From Euryarchaeota archaeon UBA53 (lineage in GTDB: Archaea; Thermoplasmatota; Poseidoniia; Poseidoniales; Poseidoniaceae), in contig DAZU01000067.1 in assembly GCA_002507425.1 (NCBI GenBank), positions 1-64,000 of the forward strand: 64,000 nucleotides of DNA, written 5' to 3'. The translations under genes were made by a program, and so were the position numbers. How positions within the stretch are numbered: the first letter of the stretch is position 1; the number at the start of each line of letters is the position of its first letter. The notes under the pieces are model-generated. The model saw nothing but the letters and a program-made list of their open reading frames with translations, did not search any database and had not been told where the DNA came from. Below, piece by piece: positions 26,776 through 35,685 of this stretch.

Positions 26776-27361
26776 TTTGTTTGAGTTAGATCAAAGAATA
26801 GCAGAGCAACTTTCAGAAGTCAGCTTGAGCTCTTCGATACAGGTAAGGTGTGGAAATTCTAATGCGTTCATGGTTACTGCTTCTACTATGATACCTTTGA
26901 TGCAAATGTTCGAGATGGGAGGTGTTTACATCTGCGCAACTAGAGGGGCGGTTGAGATTATCGAGGCATTTGAAACAATTGGTATTGATGTGTCTAACAT
27001 TCAATTTATCGATCTGGTATCCTCGGGAATCCTTGGAGGAACAGACGTGCAATATAGCAACATAACTTTCATAGACAGTCCAATAATGCTTGAGAGCGTT
27101 TTATTGAGAACACTATATCGCTTGAGAATAGCAAATACAGAAAGAAATTTTGTATTAATTGATTCTGTAAACTCTCTTGCCATATACAACGAAGAGAAAA
27201 TGCTTGCTGAGTATCTTCATACCTTCATCAATACATTTAGGCAAAGAGAGGTTCTAACAGTAATTCTAAATGTTCCAGACCAGGTACCACCTTCTGTTCT
27301 TTCCAACTTAGATCTCTATTGCACTGACCTTATCGATAGGGGACAAGTAGTTATTCACTAA
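26747..27361 (+). CDS. KaiC/RecA-like paralog without a P-loop
   Basis: A 204-residue protein similar in layout to the preceding KaiC-like ATPase. The strand and helix order (VYICATRGAVEIIEAFETIG, then NIQFIDLVSSG) and a Walker-B-like strand (NFVLIDSVNSLAIY) are kept, but the N-terminal segment that should hold GxxGxGKT reads VRCGNSNAFMVTAS and has no lysine loop. It is probably a non-hydrolysing partner. The gene starts at ATG 26747 inside the end of the previous gene, which indicates translational coupling. Confidence 0.65.
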   Translation: MITQTGGVLDLFELDQRIAEQLSEVSLSSSIQVRCGNSNAFMVTASTMIPLMQMFEMGGVYICATRGAVEIIEAFETIGIDVSNIQFIDLVSSGILGGTDVQYSNITFIDSPIMLESVLLRTLYRLRIANTERNFVLIDSVNSLAIYNEEKMLAEYLHTFINTFRQREVLTVILNVPDQVPPSVLSNLDLYCTDLIDRGQVVIH

Positions 27362-27373
27362 GGGTTGGTTTAA

Positions 27374-28177
27374 ATGAACAAGCAAATAAAATTCGATTCC
27401 GAAGATGAGGACTTCTTCGGAAGTGTTGGCAGTTTTGGTGTTCCCAAATTTGACAATGCTATGCATGGAGGAGTGCCGAGAGGATTTTTGGTGGTAGGTT
27501 TTACAGAGGTGGGATCCGGTTCAGAGCTCTTTGCTAAACAGTTCACGTCTCCAGCCGAGGAACCAGACAACACAATCCTAATTTCTACCGATGAGTCACA
27601 GTTGGAAATTGCTCGTGTTTTCAAGAAATATAATTGGCCAACAGATATTGCTGTAAGAACACTTGGAGAAGAGTATAACGCTCGAGTCTTAGAAAAAGAG
27701 CTACTAGCCAGTAGATACCGATTGGAGGGCTTTAAATTACCAGATATCCAAAGACTTGCCCAAACCAGATTTGTGGATGATGATACCCAGGATTTCTTAA
27801 CAGAAATGACGAATGAGGTTATGGCTATGGGTCCATATTTCAGAGCTGTTATCGACTCTTTGGATTTCTTCATGCAGAGAGAAGATCCGGGACGGGTAGT
27901 AGCTATGTTGCGTATGATGCAAGCACATACACAACTCAATCGAGGTATTCTATTTATCACAGTCTCAAATGACACGATTACACCAGCTGTCAAACAGGAA
28001 ATGGCTGCAATTGCAGATATGGTTTGCGACTTCAAAGTTAGAACAATTGGTTCTGACTTTGAGACTTCCATGATTGTTTCAAAATTTAGAAATGCTCCTG
28101 AAAATCTCTCGATAATGGTTTACAGAGTAACTCCGGAAGAGGGAATAACACCTGAGACTGTTGAGCGTATTGCATGA
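27374..28177 (+). CDS. KaiC/RecA-like paralog with degenerate Walker A
   Basis: A 267-residue protein with the KaiC-like plan: SFGVPKFDNAMHGGVPRG, then a degraded loop EVGSGSELFAKQF in which the P-loop Lys-Thr is replaced by Ser-Glu, a TDES element (TILISTDESQLEIARVFKKY) and a Walker-B-like strand AVIDSLDFFMQ. The C-terminal part (MICDFKV-like strand, then an MVYRVTPEEG turn) also fits the family. It lies 12 bases after the second paralog, so the three form one operon downstream of the pilin-like gene. Likely a structural or sensory member of a hetero-oligomer; function unknown. Confidence 0.68.
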   Translation: MNKQIKFDSEDEDFFGSVGSFGVPKFDNAMHGGVPRGFLVVGFTEVGSGSELFAKQFTSPAEEPDNTILISTDESQLEIARVFKKYNWPTDIAVRTLGEEYNARVLEKELLASRYRLEGFKLPDIQRLAQTRFVDDDTQDFLTEMTNEVMAMGPYFRAVIDSLDFFMQREDPGRVVAMLRMMQAHTQLNRGILFITVSNDTITPAVKQEMAAIADMVCDFKVRTIGSDFETSMIVSKFRNAPENLSIMVYRVTPEEGITPETVERIA

Positions 28178-28343
28178 TGTGAAACTCTCTAACATCAACT
28201 GCTTGAAATCAAACAATGCTAAAGATTCAGACACCTATTGCTCCCATTGTTGCAAAACAAATGCGTTGCTAAAACGGCGAATCTTAAACACATTTTGAGG
28301 CATCATATATCCTTGGACTTTGGGCTTTAAAAAATTAAGTTGT

Positions 28344-29084
28344 TTACTCTGGCTTTCTAGCTTTGAATCTGCTTGACATTCCTGGGAATAATAGTCTGGC
28401 TTTCACGTCGTTATATCCTATCTCTTTCATAACATTCTTGTAATAAGAGTGAGTTCCGTAATGCGTGTAAGTTCTTGCTAACCATTTCCAAGGGTGATTA
28501 GGATTTCTTGTCACAATCCTTGCAACCCATTGGACAAAAGTGCCCATATACAACCTGCCTACAAGTCCATGCAACCAATTTGCCTTTCCAGCATCACAAA
28601 TTACCAGCTGACCTCCAGGTTTCAGGACTCTAAAAATTTCAGTTAGTCCTTGTTTTTTGTCTTTAAAGTCTCTAAATGAAAATAAACAGAATACCCGGTC
28701 AAAAGTGTCACTTGGAAGTGGTATCTCTTCAGCTATTGCCTCAACATATGCTGCTGGTTTTTCTCCCCTAGATTTTCTTGCTTTGTTAACTCTTTTTTTA
28801 CATACCTTCAACATTTCTGCACTAGGGTCTAAACAGGTGAGATCGACATCTTCTAGGTCAACTGCGAAAGACCCTGGGCCACATCCAACTTCCAATACTT
28901 TCATTCCAGGCTTAGCATGACTTCTAACATGTTTCCTCATACCCTTGTCGAATCCAAGAGTCATAATTTTGTTGACTTTATCATAAACAGGAATTGTTGC
29001 TTCGAGTTGCCTCTCTAACTCAGTCCATGCCTCCTCATCAATGCCTGATGGGTCGAATCCTTGGGTTGCAGAGCGGTCTGGCAT
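28344..29084 (-). CDS. Class I SAM-dependent methyltransferase (UbiE-like)
   Basis: A 246-residue methyltransferase. Motif I is VLEVGCGPGSFAVDL near residue 65, followed by the acidic CLDPSAEMLKVCKKR, then AIAEEIPLPSDTFDRVFCLF, FRVLKPGGQLVICD and a C-terminal basic segment. The pattern resembles UbiE/COQ5 quinone or sterol methyltransferases, but the substrate cannot be read from sequence. It is monocistronic, flanked by 166 bases of non-coding DNA from the convergent KaiC-like operon and divergent from the ATP synthase operon. Confidence 0.85.
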   Translation of the reverse strand: MPDRSATQGFDPSGIDEEAWTELERQLEATIPVYDKVNKIMTLGFDKGMRKHVRSHAKPGMKVLEVGCGPGSFAVDLEDVDLTCLDPSAEMLKVCKKRVNKARKSRGEKPAAYVEAIAEEIPLPSDTFDRVFCLFSFRDFKDKKQGLTEIFRVLKPGGQLVICDAGKANWLHGLVGRLYMGTFVQWVARIVTRNPNHPWKWLARTYTHYGTHSYYKNVMKEIGYNDVKARLLFPGMSSRFKARKPE

Positions 29085-29216
29085 AGCCTACCCTTGTGCA
29101 TTTTGGTTTTGACAATTTGGTCCTATTGAGAATACAACAAGATTTTAATGATATTTTTTCAGACCACATTGGTTATCAACCGGGTGCATTTCGGAGGAAT
29201 ACCTAGGGGTGAATAC

Positions 29217-29534
29217 ATGGGTCTTCCAGAAGTCCTTCAAAGTATAAAAAACGCTGAAGAATCCGCCGACGCCAAAATTGCAGCGTCCAAAGAGGAGGCA
29301 GCCAAATTAATATCTGAGGCAAGAAAAGAAGCCTTGGAACTTATCCAAAAAGCGCAGGATGATTCAGTTAGTTCGACGGTAGCCACTTTAGACTCAGCAC
29401 GAGAAAAGGCGGGTAAAGAAGCTAGCACAGTTCATGCAGAAGGAGCCAAGGCTGTTGAAGAGGTGCAGAATTCCGCAGGTGATCGACGAAAAGCAGCCGT
29501 AAAGATAGTCATAGACTCCCTAATGTCAAACTGA
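29217..29534 (+). CDS. atpH: A-type ATP synthase subunit H (peripheral stalk)
   Basis: A 105-residue, almost entirely coiled-coil protein rich in Ala, Glu and Lys, first in the ATP synthase operon, where archaea encode subunit H (stalk partner of subunit E). The ATG at 29217 follows AGGGGTGAA; a longer in-frame reading from 29148 would add a non-helical segment. It is 9 bases before subunit I. Its identity rests on position, length and heptad pattern rather than on a sharp motif. Confidence 0.82.
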   Translation: MGLPEVLQSIKNAEESADAKIAASKEEAAKLISEARKEALELIQKAQDDSVSSTVATLDSAREKAGKEASTVHAEGAKAVEEVQNSAGDRRKAAVKIVIDSLMSN

Positions 29535-29543
29535 GGAATAATC

Positions 29544-31583
29544 ATGTTCAGCTCGGTTGAAATGTCAAAACTGACAATGGCTGGGTCTATCGACAATTTG
29601 GACAACTTGTTGAGAAAATGTGCTGACTTAGGTCACATTCATATCAAGCACTACTCAGAGGAGGTTGAAGGCATAACTGTTGGAACACCACACCCTGATG
29701 CGGACGAAATATCCACCATGCTGGCCAAAGTTAGGTCAGTTACAACTTCGATAAAATGTTCAAACAAAGAAGGCCCTATTGGAATGAAAAATGTTCAAAA
29801 TGCTCTCAATGACAATTTTTCAGAGGATTTAGATTTTATTCTAAACACCATTACTCAAAAGGCGAATGCTAAAACAGAAATTAGTAAAATGCAAGAAAGA
29901 ATCGATATACTTTCATCCATTAGTGCATTAGATATACCCCTCGAGCTTATGACAGGTGTAAAATCTGTTGAGGTTTATTTGGGAACTTCGGCCAAAGCTA
30001 GCAAAGTTTCTAAAATATTTTCAGAATTGATTGATAGAGTTGAACTCCATGTATCTGGGAACGTCATTGCAGTAGCTTGTCAGGGTAAAGATGCTGCTGA
30101 AGTCCAAATGGCATTTGGAGAACTGGGTGCGAAATCTGTTCAAATTCCAACGGGAGAAGGAAAGCCAAGTGATCTTTTATCTGATGCAATTGCAAATCTC
30201 AAGAAACACGAGGATTCAATAATTGAATTCGATGAAATAATCGAGTCTTGGGCTAGTAAAAATGGACGAATACTATTGGCGGTTGAGGAGCATCTCGAAC
30301 GGGAATCAGACATACTAACAGGACACACTTTGTGTGCAACTAGTGCCCACGCTTACGCATTAGAAGCCTGGCTTCCGAGTGAAGAGGCCGACAAAACCAG
30401 GAGCGTTCTTTCTAAATTTTCCTCGCACATTAAAATTGAACAGTTTACTGAAGACCACGGACATGGTCATGACGACCATGATCATCACAGTACAGAGTTC
30501 CCACCTATTGAGTATGACACAATCGGAGCAACAAGGCACGCATCAGCCCTTACAAATTTAGTTGGCAGACCAAAATATGGTTCATTTGATCCAACTAGTA
30601 TGATTGCATTTACCTTCCCTATTTTCTACGGCTTAATATTAGGCGATGCAGGGTATGGTCTAATGATTATGTTACTGGCTCTGTTGATAAAATCAAAAAT
30701 AGGCCACGACCCAATGGGTAAGGTAGCATCTAGAATCTTAATGAACATGGGAATTGCAACATTCATTGTTGGTGTTTTGACAGCTGAAGCATTTGGTTTC
30801 GTTATTGAAAAATGGGATGCTTTCGTCTGGTTGTATGAACCGATGTATTATTCTACAAAGTATATAATACCGAAATCAATATTTGGTGATTTATTTGGAT
30901 TGACTCATACTTATCTGCCATTCCACAGAGCAGCTGGTGCCTTACAAGATTATATCTTGCTATCTATTTACCTAGGATGTGCACATCTTCTTTTCGGCTT
31001 CTTAATTGGTTTCTACAATGTGTTCAAAGCACACGGAATTGTGGCTGCATTCTTCGAGAAAGGTTCTTGGTTGCTCATTCTAATTGGTGGCTCAGCACAC
31101 ATTCTACGCTTCCTGACCGACGACTCATATGGAACATTTGAAGCATCATCTTGGTCGATAATGGTCATTGTTGGCGTTTTGTGTTTGATATATGGTCTTG
31201 CGGTCTACGAAAATTTCGGTTGGCTAGGTGGTATAATAATGGGACCAATCGAAACATTTGGCCTTCTTGCAAACACGCTATCTTATCTGCGAATAATGGC
31301 AGTAGGAGTGGCGGGTGTAAAAATCGCAGAAATTGGTAATGAGATGGGATTCCACAGCATGGCTGATGCAATTTCATCAGGCGAAATTTTCTCTGCAATT
31401 CTTTTCTTCTTCCTTTGGATTGGTGTTCAAGTTTTCGCACTTGCGCTCGGTCTGTTGTCCCCAAGTATTCACGCTATCCGTCTACACTTCGTTGAGTGGA
31501 TGGGCAAGTTTTACGATGGCTCCGGTGAGGCGTTCTCACCAATTGGAGGCCGTCCCCTTCATGTGGAGGGTCACACATCATAG
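29544..31583 (+). CDS. atpI: A-type ATP synthase subunit I (a-subunit, membrane stator)
   Basis: A 679-residue subunit. The N-terminal 330 residues are cytoplasmic and partly coiled coil; the C-terminal half has about eight membrane helices. The essential stator arginine lies in NTLSYLRIMAVGVA. A short His/Asp-rich loop (residues about 304-316, six histidines in 13 residues, DNA 30453-30491) links the two halves and is not part of the usual family pattern. The subunit forms the ion half-channels facing the c-ring. GAGGAATAATC precedes the ATG. Confidence 0.95.
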   Translation: MFSSVEMSKLTMAGSIDNLDNLLRKCADLGHIHIKHYSEEVEGITVGTPHPDADEISTMLAKVRSVTTSIKCSNKEGPIGMKNVQNALNDNFSEDLDFILNTITQKANAKTEISKMQERIDILSSISALDIPLELMTGVKSVEVYLGTSAKASKVSKIFSELIDRVELHVSGNVIAVACQGKDAAEVQMAFGELGAKSVQIPTGEGKPSDLLSDAIANLKKHEDSIIEFDEIIESWASKNGRILLAVEEHLERESDILTGHTLCATSAHAYALEAWLPSEEADKTRSVLSKFSSHIKIEQFTEDHGHGHDDHDHHSTEFPPIEYDTIGATRHASALTNLVGRPKYGSFDPTSMIAFTFPIFYGLILGDAGYGLMIMLLALLIKSKIGHDPMGKVASRILMNMGIATFIVGVLTAEAFGFVIEKWDAFVWLYEPMYYSTKYIIPKSIFGDLFGLTHTYLPFHRAAGALQDYILLSIYLGCAHLLFGFLIGFYNVFKAHGIVAAFFEKGSWLLILIGGSAHILRFLTDDSYGTFEASSWSIMVIVGVLCLIYGLAVYENFGWLGGIIMGPIETFGLLANTLSYLRIMAVGVAGVKIAEIGNEMGFHSMADAISSGEIFSAILFFFLWIGVQVFALALGLLSPSIHAIRLHFVEWMGKFYDGSGEAFSPIGGRPLHVEGHTS

Positions 31584-31611
31584 TCCAAATGGACAAACAG
31601 GAGGTAAAAAT

Positions 31612-31920
31612 ATGAAGAAAAAAAGTATGAAATTGAGCCTGAGACTATTGCTTGTTCTCATGAGCATCACAATGATTGCACAAAGCGTTCTTGCGGTTAA
31701 CACCACTGACGCTGGCGAGTACGATGATTGGGGTAAGTATATGGGCGCAGGAATTGCATTGGGTCTAGCAGCAATTGGTGCTGGAGTTTCGCAAGCTAGT
31801 ATTGGTAGCGCCGCTGTCGGTATGCTTGCTGAAGACGGATCCAAGTTCGGACCTGCTCTGATTTTCACAGCTTTGCCAGAATCTATCGTTATTCTAGGTG
31901 CCCTACCACTGTTCCTATGA
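31612..31920 (+). CDS. atpK: A-type ATP synthase proteolipid subunit K (c-ring)
   Basis: A 102-residue protein. A Lys-rich start and hydrophobic stretch ending SVLA look like a cleavable signal peptide (about residues 1-33). The mature part has one hairpin of two helices. Helix 1 holds GAGVSQASIG with a glutamine, and helix 2 holds ALPESIVILG with the ion-binding glutamate and an adjacent serine. This Gln plus Glu-Ser set resembles sodium-binding c-subunits. A strong GGAGGT site lies 6 bases before the ATG at 31612, fitting the high stoichiometry needed. A longer in-frame reading upstream overlaps subunit I and is unlikely. Confidence 0.93.
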   Translation: MKKKSMKLSLRLLLVLMSITMIAQSVLAVNTTDAGEYDDWGKYMGAGIALGLAAIGAGVSQASIGSAAVGMLAEDGSKFGPALIFTALPESIVILGALPLFL

Positions 31921-31936
31921 GCAGTTAAGGCTGCCC

Positions 31937-31953
31937 CCGAGATGAAATCTCGG
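31937..31953 (+). promoter_or_regulatory. mRNA hairpin between c-subunit and subunit E genes
   Basis: CCGAGAT and ATCTCGG pair perfectly (7 bp) around GAA in the 54-base gap after atpK. The stem could protect the upstream proteolipid message from 3' decay or partly stop transcription, giving more c-subunit than downstream subunits. No T-run follows, so full termination is unlikely. Confidence 0.45.
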
Positions 31954-31974
31954 TGTGGAGCCGGAGGTGAATAA

Positions 31975-32538
31975 ATGACGCTAGAACAACTCGCAAAGGA
32001 TATTTCCGCCTCAGCAGAAGCGGAAGCTAAGGCTACCATAAAGGCAGCCAAAGATGAAGCGAAAGCCATTGTTGATGAGGCAAAAAGTCGTGCAGCATCC
32101 ATTGAAGGAGAAGCCTCGACAAAAGCGAGCAAGGAAGCAGATCAAATCGCAAGAGAAATGGTCGCATCCGCTCGTCAAGCCAATCAAAAAGAAATCCTTG
32201 TCGCTCGCCGTGCTGAACTAGACGCAACTCTAGAAAGCGCAAGAGCTCAGTTAGGAGACGCAAGCCTTGCTGGCCGTGCTAGCCTATTGAAGAGCCTTGT
32301 TAAGAAAGCAGGAGCGCTTAGCAAAGCGAAAATGGTAATGCGACCTACTAAAATCGACAGGTCTGCCCTAGCAGACTCCGCAAAGAGTTACACGATGGGG
32401 GACGATGTTGATGGATTGGGAGGCTTCATCCTAGAAGCCGAAGATGGAACACTCTCGTTTGACTTAAGATTCGACACACTGTTGGAAGAAGCATGGGTAG
32501 AGCAGAGAGCAGCGGTTAATGAGGCACTATTTGGATGA
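31975..32538 (+). CDS. atpE: A-type ATP synthase subunit E (peripheral stalk)
   Basis: A 187-residue stalk subunit. The N-terminal 100 residues are Ala/Glu/Lys-rich coiled coil, and the C-terminal globular part contains GLGGFILEAEDGTLSFDLRF, the typical end of archaeal AtpE where a strand is followed by a final helix (TLLEEAWVEQR). It pairs with subunit H and links the catalytic head to subunit I. GGAGGTGA precedes the ATG. Confidence 0.92.
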   Translation: MTLEQLAKDISASAEAEAKATIKAAKDEAKAIVDEAKSRAASIEGEASTKASKEADQIAREMVASARQANQKEILVARRAELDATLESARAQLGDASLAGRASLLKSLVKKAGALSKAKMVMRPTKIDRSALADSAKSYTMGDDVDGLGGFILEAEDGTLSFDLRFDTLLEEAWVEQRAAVNEALFG

Positions 32539-32555
32539 GATAAGGAGTCGATTAA

Positions 32556-33596
32556 ATGGCAATCTTCGGAAATAACACTGCATATGTAGCCGCACGTGCT
32601 AAGTCACGTAGGTCCAGTTTAATGGATAGGACAAGGTTACGTCAGTTGATCCAACAATCTCCAGACCAACTAACAGTCGCAGTCGCAGACAATGGTTACA
32701 GAGCTGAAATTGACTTGTATGCAGGCCATTTCACTGGTGGAGATTTAGTAGAGGCAGCATTGACACACAATCTGCAAGAAGAATTGTCCAACATTCTAAA
32801 TTTATGTAATGGTAAAGTTAGAGGAATTGTAGAAATCTACACTAACAGATTCCAATATCAGAATGCAAAAGTGGTAATGCGTGCTGTTGACAACGAAGTA
32901 GATGTCAAGAAAGTCTCGCACTCCATTCTGCCTGAGGAGAGTGAAATCAACACTCCTTGGTTAAAGATTATAGAAGAATCGAACACAATACGCGAAGCAG
33001 TGGAGCAAATGCGTAGGCTTCCGTTTGGGAAGGCTATGCTAGCAGTAGGAGAAGAAGAAGGATTGCAGAAATACGAAGATGCTCTTGATAGGCACTACTT
33101 CAAGCGGTCTCTAAGTATGCTAAAAGGGAGTTCTCCAGAAATACGCATTCTGAAAAACCACCTCTGCGCTGAAATCGATCATCGCAACATTATCAACATA
33201 CTCGAGGGACAAGCCTTTGGCCTGTCCAGCGAGGAAATCACAGATGCGCTCATTCCAGGTGGGCGTCTAATATCAGAAAGGAGTTTTTCCCAAGCTAGTA
33301 ATAGCAGGGATGGTTTGTTAGATGTGCTTAGGTTATCTAGTAAATTTGACTCTGAAGGTTTCCAAAACCTACTGATTGAATCTGATGAAAAAAGAACATT
33401 AGATCCAGCCATTACTTGGTTAAAAACCCGAGAAACAACTCAAATGCAGCGGATGAGTTACCTCCATCCAATTTCAGCCTTGCCGATTATACATTATGTG
33501 TCATCAAAAGTTCAAGAGGTTGAAGATTTACGCTTCATTGTAAGAGGAAAAATGGCAGGATTAACAACCGATGTGCTGGAGGCACACGTATTATAG
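32556..33596 (+). CDS. atpC: A-type ATP synthase subunit C (central-stalk socket)
   Basis: A 346-residue helical subunit of the V/A-type C (d) family, which sits on the c-ring and carries the central stalk. NTAYVAARAKSRRSSLMD is the N-terminal landmark, and a clear family stretch is EIYTNRFQYQNAKVVMRAV. The C-terminal HPISALPIIHYVSSKVQEVE, followed by RFIVRGKMAGL, is the usual last helix pair. It lies 17 bases after atpE and 9 before atpF. Confidence 0.93.
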   Translation: MAIFGNNTAYVAARAKSRRSSLMDRTRLRQLIQQSPDQLTVAVADNGYRAEIDLYAGHFTGGDLVEAALTHNLQEELSNILNLCNGKVRGIVEIYTNRFQYQNAKVVMRAVDNEVDVKKVSHSILPEESEINTPWLKIIEESNTIREAVEQMRRLPFGKAMLAVGEEEGLQKYEDALDRHYFKRSLSMLKGSSPEIRILKNHLCAEIDHRNIINILEGQAFGLSSEEITDALIPGGRLISERSFSQASNSRDGLLDVLRLSSKFDSEGFQNLLIESDEKRTLDPAITWLKTRETTQMQRMSYLHPISALPIIHYVSSKVQEVEDLRFIVRGKMAGLTTDVLEAHVL

Positions 33597-33605
33597 GGTG
33601 ATATT

Positions 33606-33905
33606 ATGGAAATTGCAGTTGTAGGCAGTCCGGAATTCACTCTAGGATTCCAGTTGGCAGGAATCAGCACTCTATACAACCCTGAAGGAGAGGAAGACAC
33701 CTCCAAGGTATTCAGGGATTTACTTACAACAAAGGGCGTGGGTATTGTGGTCGTCGACTCCGCAATGCTGGCTTCCTTACCTGAGCGTCTCAAAGAGAGA
33801 TTATCAGAAAGTGTTACCCCGACAGTCCTAGGTATTGGTACTGAAGAGGACACAACCCTTCGCGAAACAATTCGCAAGGCAATAGGAGTTGATTTGTGGA
33901 AGTGA
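33606..33905 (+). CDS. atpF: A-type ATP synthase subunit F
   Basis: A 99-residue Rossmann-like subunit of the central stalk. [19 protein letters not shown] is the expected start, [19 protein letters not shown] the middle strand and helix, and [15 protein letters not shown] the C-terminal helix that enters the head. Length and position between C and A are standard. Confidence 0.93.
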   Translation: MEIAVVGSPEFTLGFQLAGISTLYNPEGEEDTSKVFRDLLTTKGVGIVVVDSAMLASLPERLKERLSESVTPTVLGIGTEEDTTLRETIRKAIGVDLWK

Positions 33906-33934
33906 TTCCAACCAAACCCAAGGAGGAAGAGGAA

Positions 33935-35674
33935 ATGAGCAATGAAGGAGTAATTTACCGAATATCAGGGCCTGTTGTAACAGCTACTGGAATGGAAGCG
34001 GGAATGTATGATGTGGTTCGTGTAGGACATGAAGGTCTGATGGGAGAGGTTATCGAACTACACGGCGATAAGGCTGTAATTCAAGTTTACGAAGATACCA
34101 GCGGAATTCGCCCGGGCGAACCAGTTCTAAACACCCGTGAGACCTTATCTGTCGCGCTAGGACCAGGTTTGCTGACCCAAATTTATGACGGTATTCAGCG
34201 ACCATTAGCAACCTTAGAGGAAGTGATGGGTGTATTCATCACAAGAGGTGTTGATGCAGATGGATTTGACATGGAGAAGAAATGGAAATTTGAGGCAACC
34301 GTATCAAAAGGAGACGAAGTGGTCAGCGGACAGGTCATTGGAACGGTCCAGGAAACAGAGACCATTGTCCACAAAATCATGGTTCCACCGGGTAAGAGTG
34401 GAGTTGTAAAATCAATCTCAACTGGAGATTTCAACGTAACAGAGGATGTTTGTGTATTAGAAGACGGGACTACAATGCAGATGATGCAAAAATGGCCGGT
34501 AAGAACACCTCGTCCATACCAGCAGAAATACGCTCCAGATACACCACTAATTACCGGAATGAGAATCCTTGATTTCTTGTTCCCTCTCGCTAAGGGCGGT
34601 GCAGCAGGTATTCCCGGTCCATTCGGTTCCGGGAAAACTGTTACGCAGCAATCCTTAGCAAAGTATTCCGATGCTCAGATTGTTGTCTACATTGGATGTG
34701 GTGAGCGAGGAAACGAAATGACAGAAGTGTTAGACGAATTCCCCCATCTTATTGATCCAAACACAGGAAAGCCCCTGATGAACAGGACAGTTATGATTGC
34801 TAATACATCCAACATGCCGGTAGCAGCTCGTGAAGCATCGGTGTACACTGGAATTACAATTGCAGAATACTTCAGAGACATGGGATATGATGTAGCATTG
34901 ATGGCGGATTCAACCAGTCGATGGGCAGAGGCAATGCGTGAAATTTCTTCACGACTTGAAGAAATGCCTGGTGAGGAAGGTTATCCTGCTTACCTCTCAA
35001 GTAGAATTGCAGAATTCTATGAGCGAGCAGGTCGTGTTCAAACACTGAATGGAGATGACGGATCAGTAACTGTAATCGGTGCTGTGTCTCCTCCCGGCGG
35101 TGACATATCTGAACCGGTTTCCCAAGGAACATTGCGAATTGTAAAGGTATTTTGGGGACTTGATGCAGGTCTAGCAAGACAGAGGCATTTCCCTGCTATC
35201 AACTGGCTAGGGTCATACAGCCTCTATCCGCCTTCGCTGGATCAGTGGTTCCGCGATCACATCGCACAAGATTATCCTGAAATTAGAACTTCGATTAGTG
35301 GTCTATTACAGGTAGAGGCAGAATTACAAGAGATTGTTCAGTTAGTCGGTTCCGATGCGTTGCCGGTCGACCAGCAACTGACGTTGGAAGTAGCACGTAT
35401 GATTCGTGAGTATTTCCTACAACAAAATGGATTCCACGAAGTGGATGCCTTCTGTTCAGTTGACCTTCACTACAAGATGGCGAAAGCAATCCTAACCTTC
35501 CAAGAATCTGCTAAGAGCGCAATGGCTGCAGGTGCAGAACTTCAGGATGTTGTAAACGTTTCAGCGAGAACGGATTTGATGCGTGGTCGCTTTGAGGCAA
35601 CCTACAAAGATGACATCGATGAGTTGGTTGAAAGAATGAATAAAGAAATCGCTGATGCGGTTGAGGAGAACTAG
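33935..35674 (+). CDS. atpA: A-type ATP synthase catalytic subunit A
   Basis: A 579-residue catalytic subunit. The P-loop is [17 protein letters not shown] near residue 227, followed by [17 protein letters not shown], the non-homologous insert region (about 115-190), [20 protein letters not shown], and the C-terminal helical domain. ATG 33935 is chosen because AAGGAGGA lies 9 bases upstream; a GTG in frame at 33896 would overlap atpF. Subunits A and B form the alternating head that makes ATP from the ion gradient. Confidence 0.97.
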   Translation: MSNEGVIYRISGPVVTATGMEAGMYDVVRVGHEGLMGEVIELHGDKAVIQVYEDTSGIRPGEPVLNTRETLSVALGPGLLTQIYDGIQRPLATLEEVMGVFITRGVDADGFDMEKKWKFEATVSKGDEVVSGQVIGTVQETETIVHKIMVPPGKSGVVKSISTGDFNVTEDVCVLEDGTTMQMMQKWPVRTPRPYQQKYAPDTPLITGMRILDFLFPLAKGGAAGIPGPFGSGKTVTQQSLAKYSDAQIVVYIGCGERGNEMTEVLDEFPHLIDPNTGKPLMNRTVMIANTSNMPVAAREASVYTGITIAEYFRDMGYDVALMADSTSRWAEAMREISSRLEEMPGEEGYPAYLSSRIAEFYERAGRVQTLNGDDGSVTVIGAVSPPGGDISEPVSQGTLRIVKVFWGLDAGLARQRHFPAINWLGSYSLYPPSLDQWFRDHIAQDYPEIRTSISGLLQVEAELQEIVQLVGSDALPVDQQLTLEVARMIREYFLQQNGFHEVDAFCSVDLHYKMAKAILTFQESAKSAMAAGAELQDVVNVSARTDLMRGRFEATYKDDIDELVERMNKEIADAVEEN

Positions 35675-35685
35675 GAGGAATAGAA

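Noticed and set aside
28178..28343. Short open frames in the 166-base gap after the KaiC-like operon
   Set aside because: The longest ATG frame is under 20 codons with no ribosome-binding site; nothing else recognisable.
31578..32132. A 184-codon minus-strand frame across atpK and atpE
   Set aside because: It crosses two confirmed ATP synthase genes on the other strand and reflects their biased codons.
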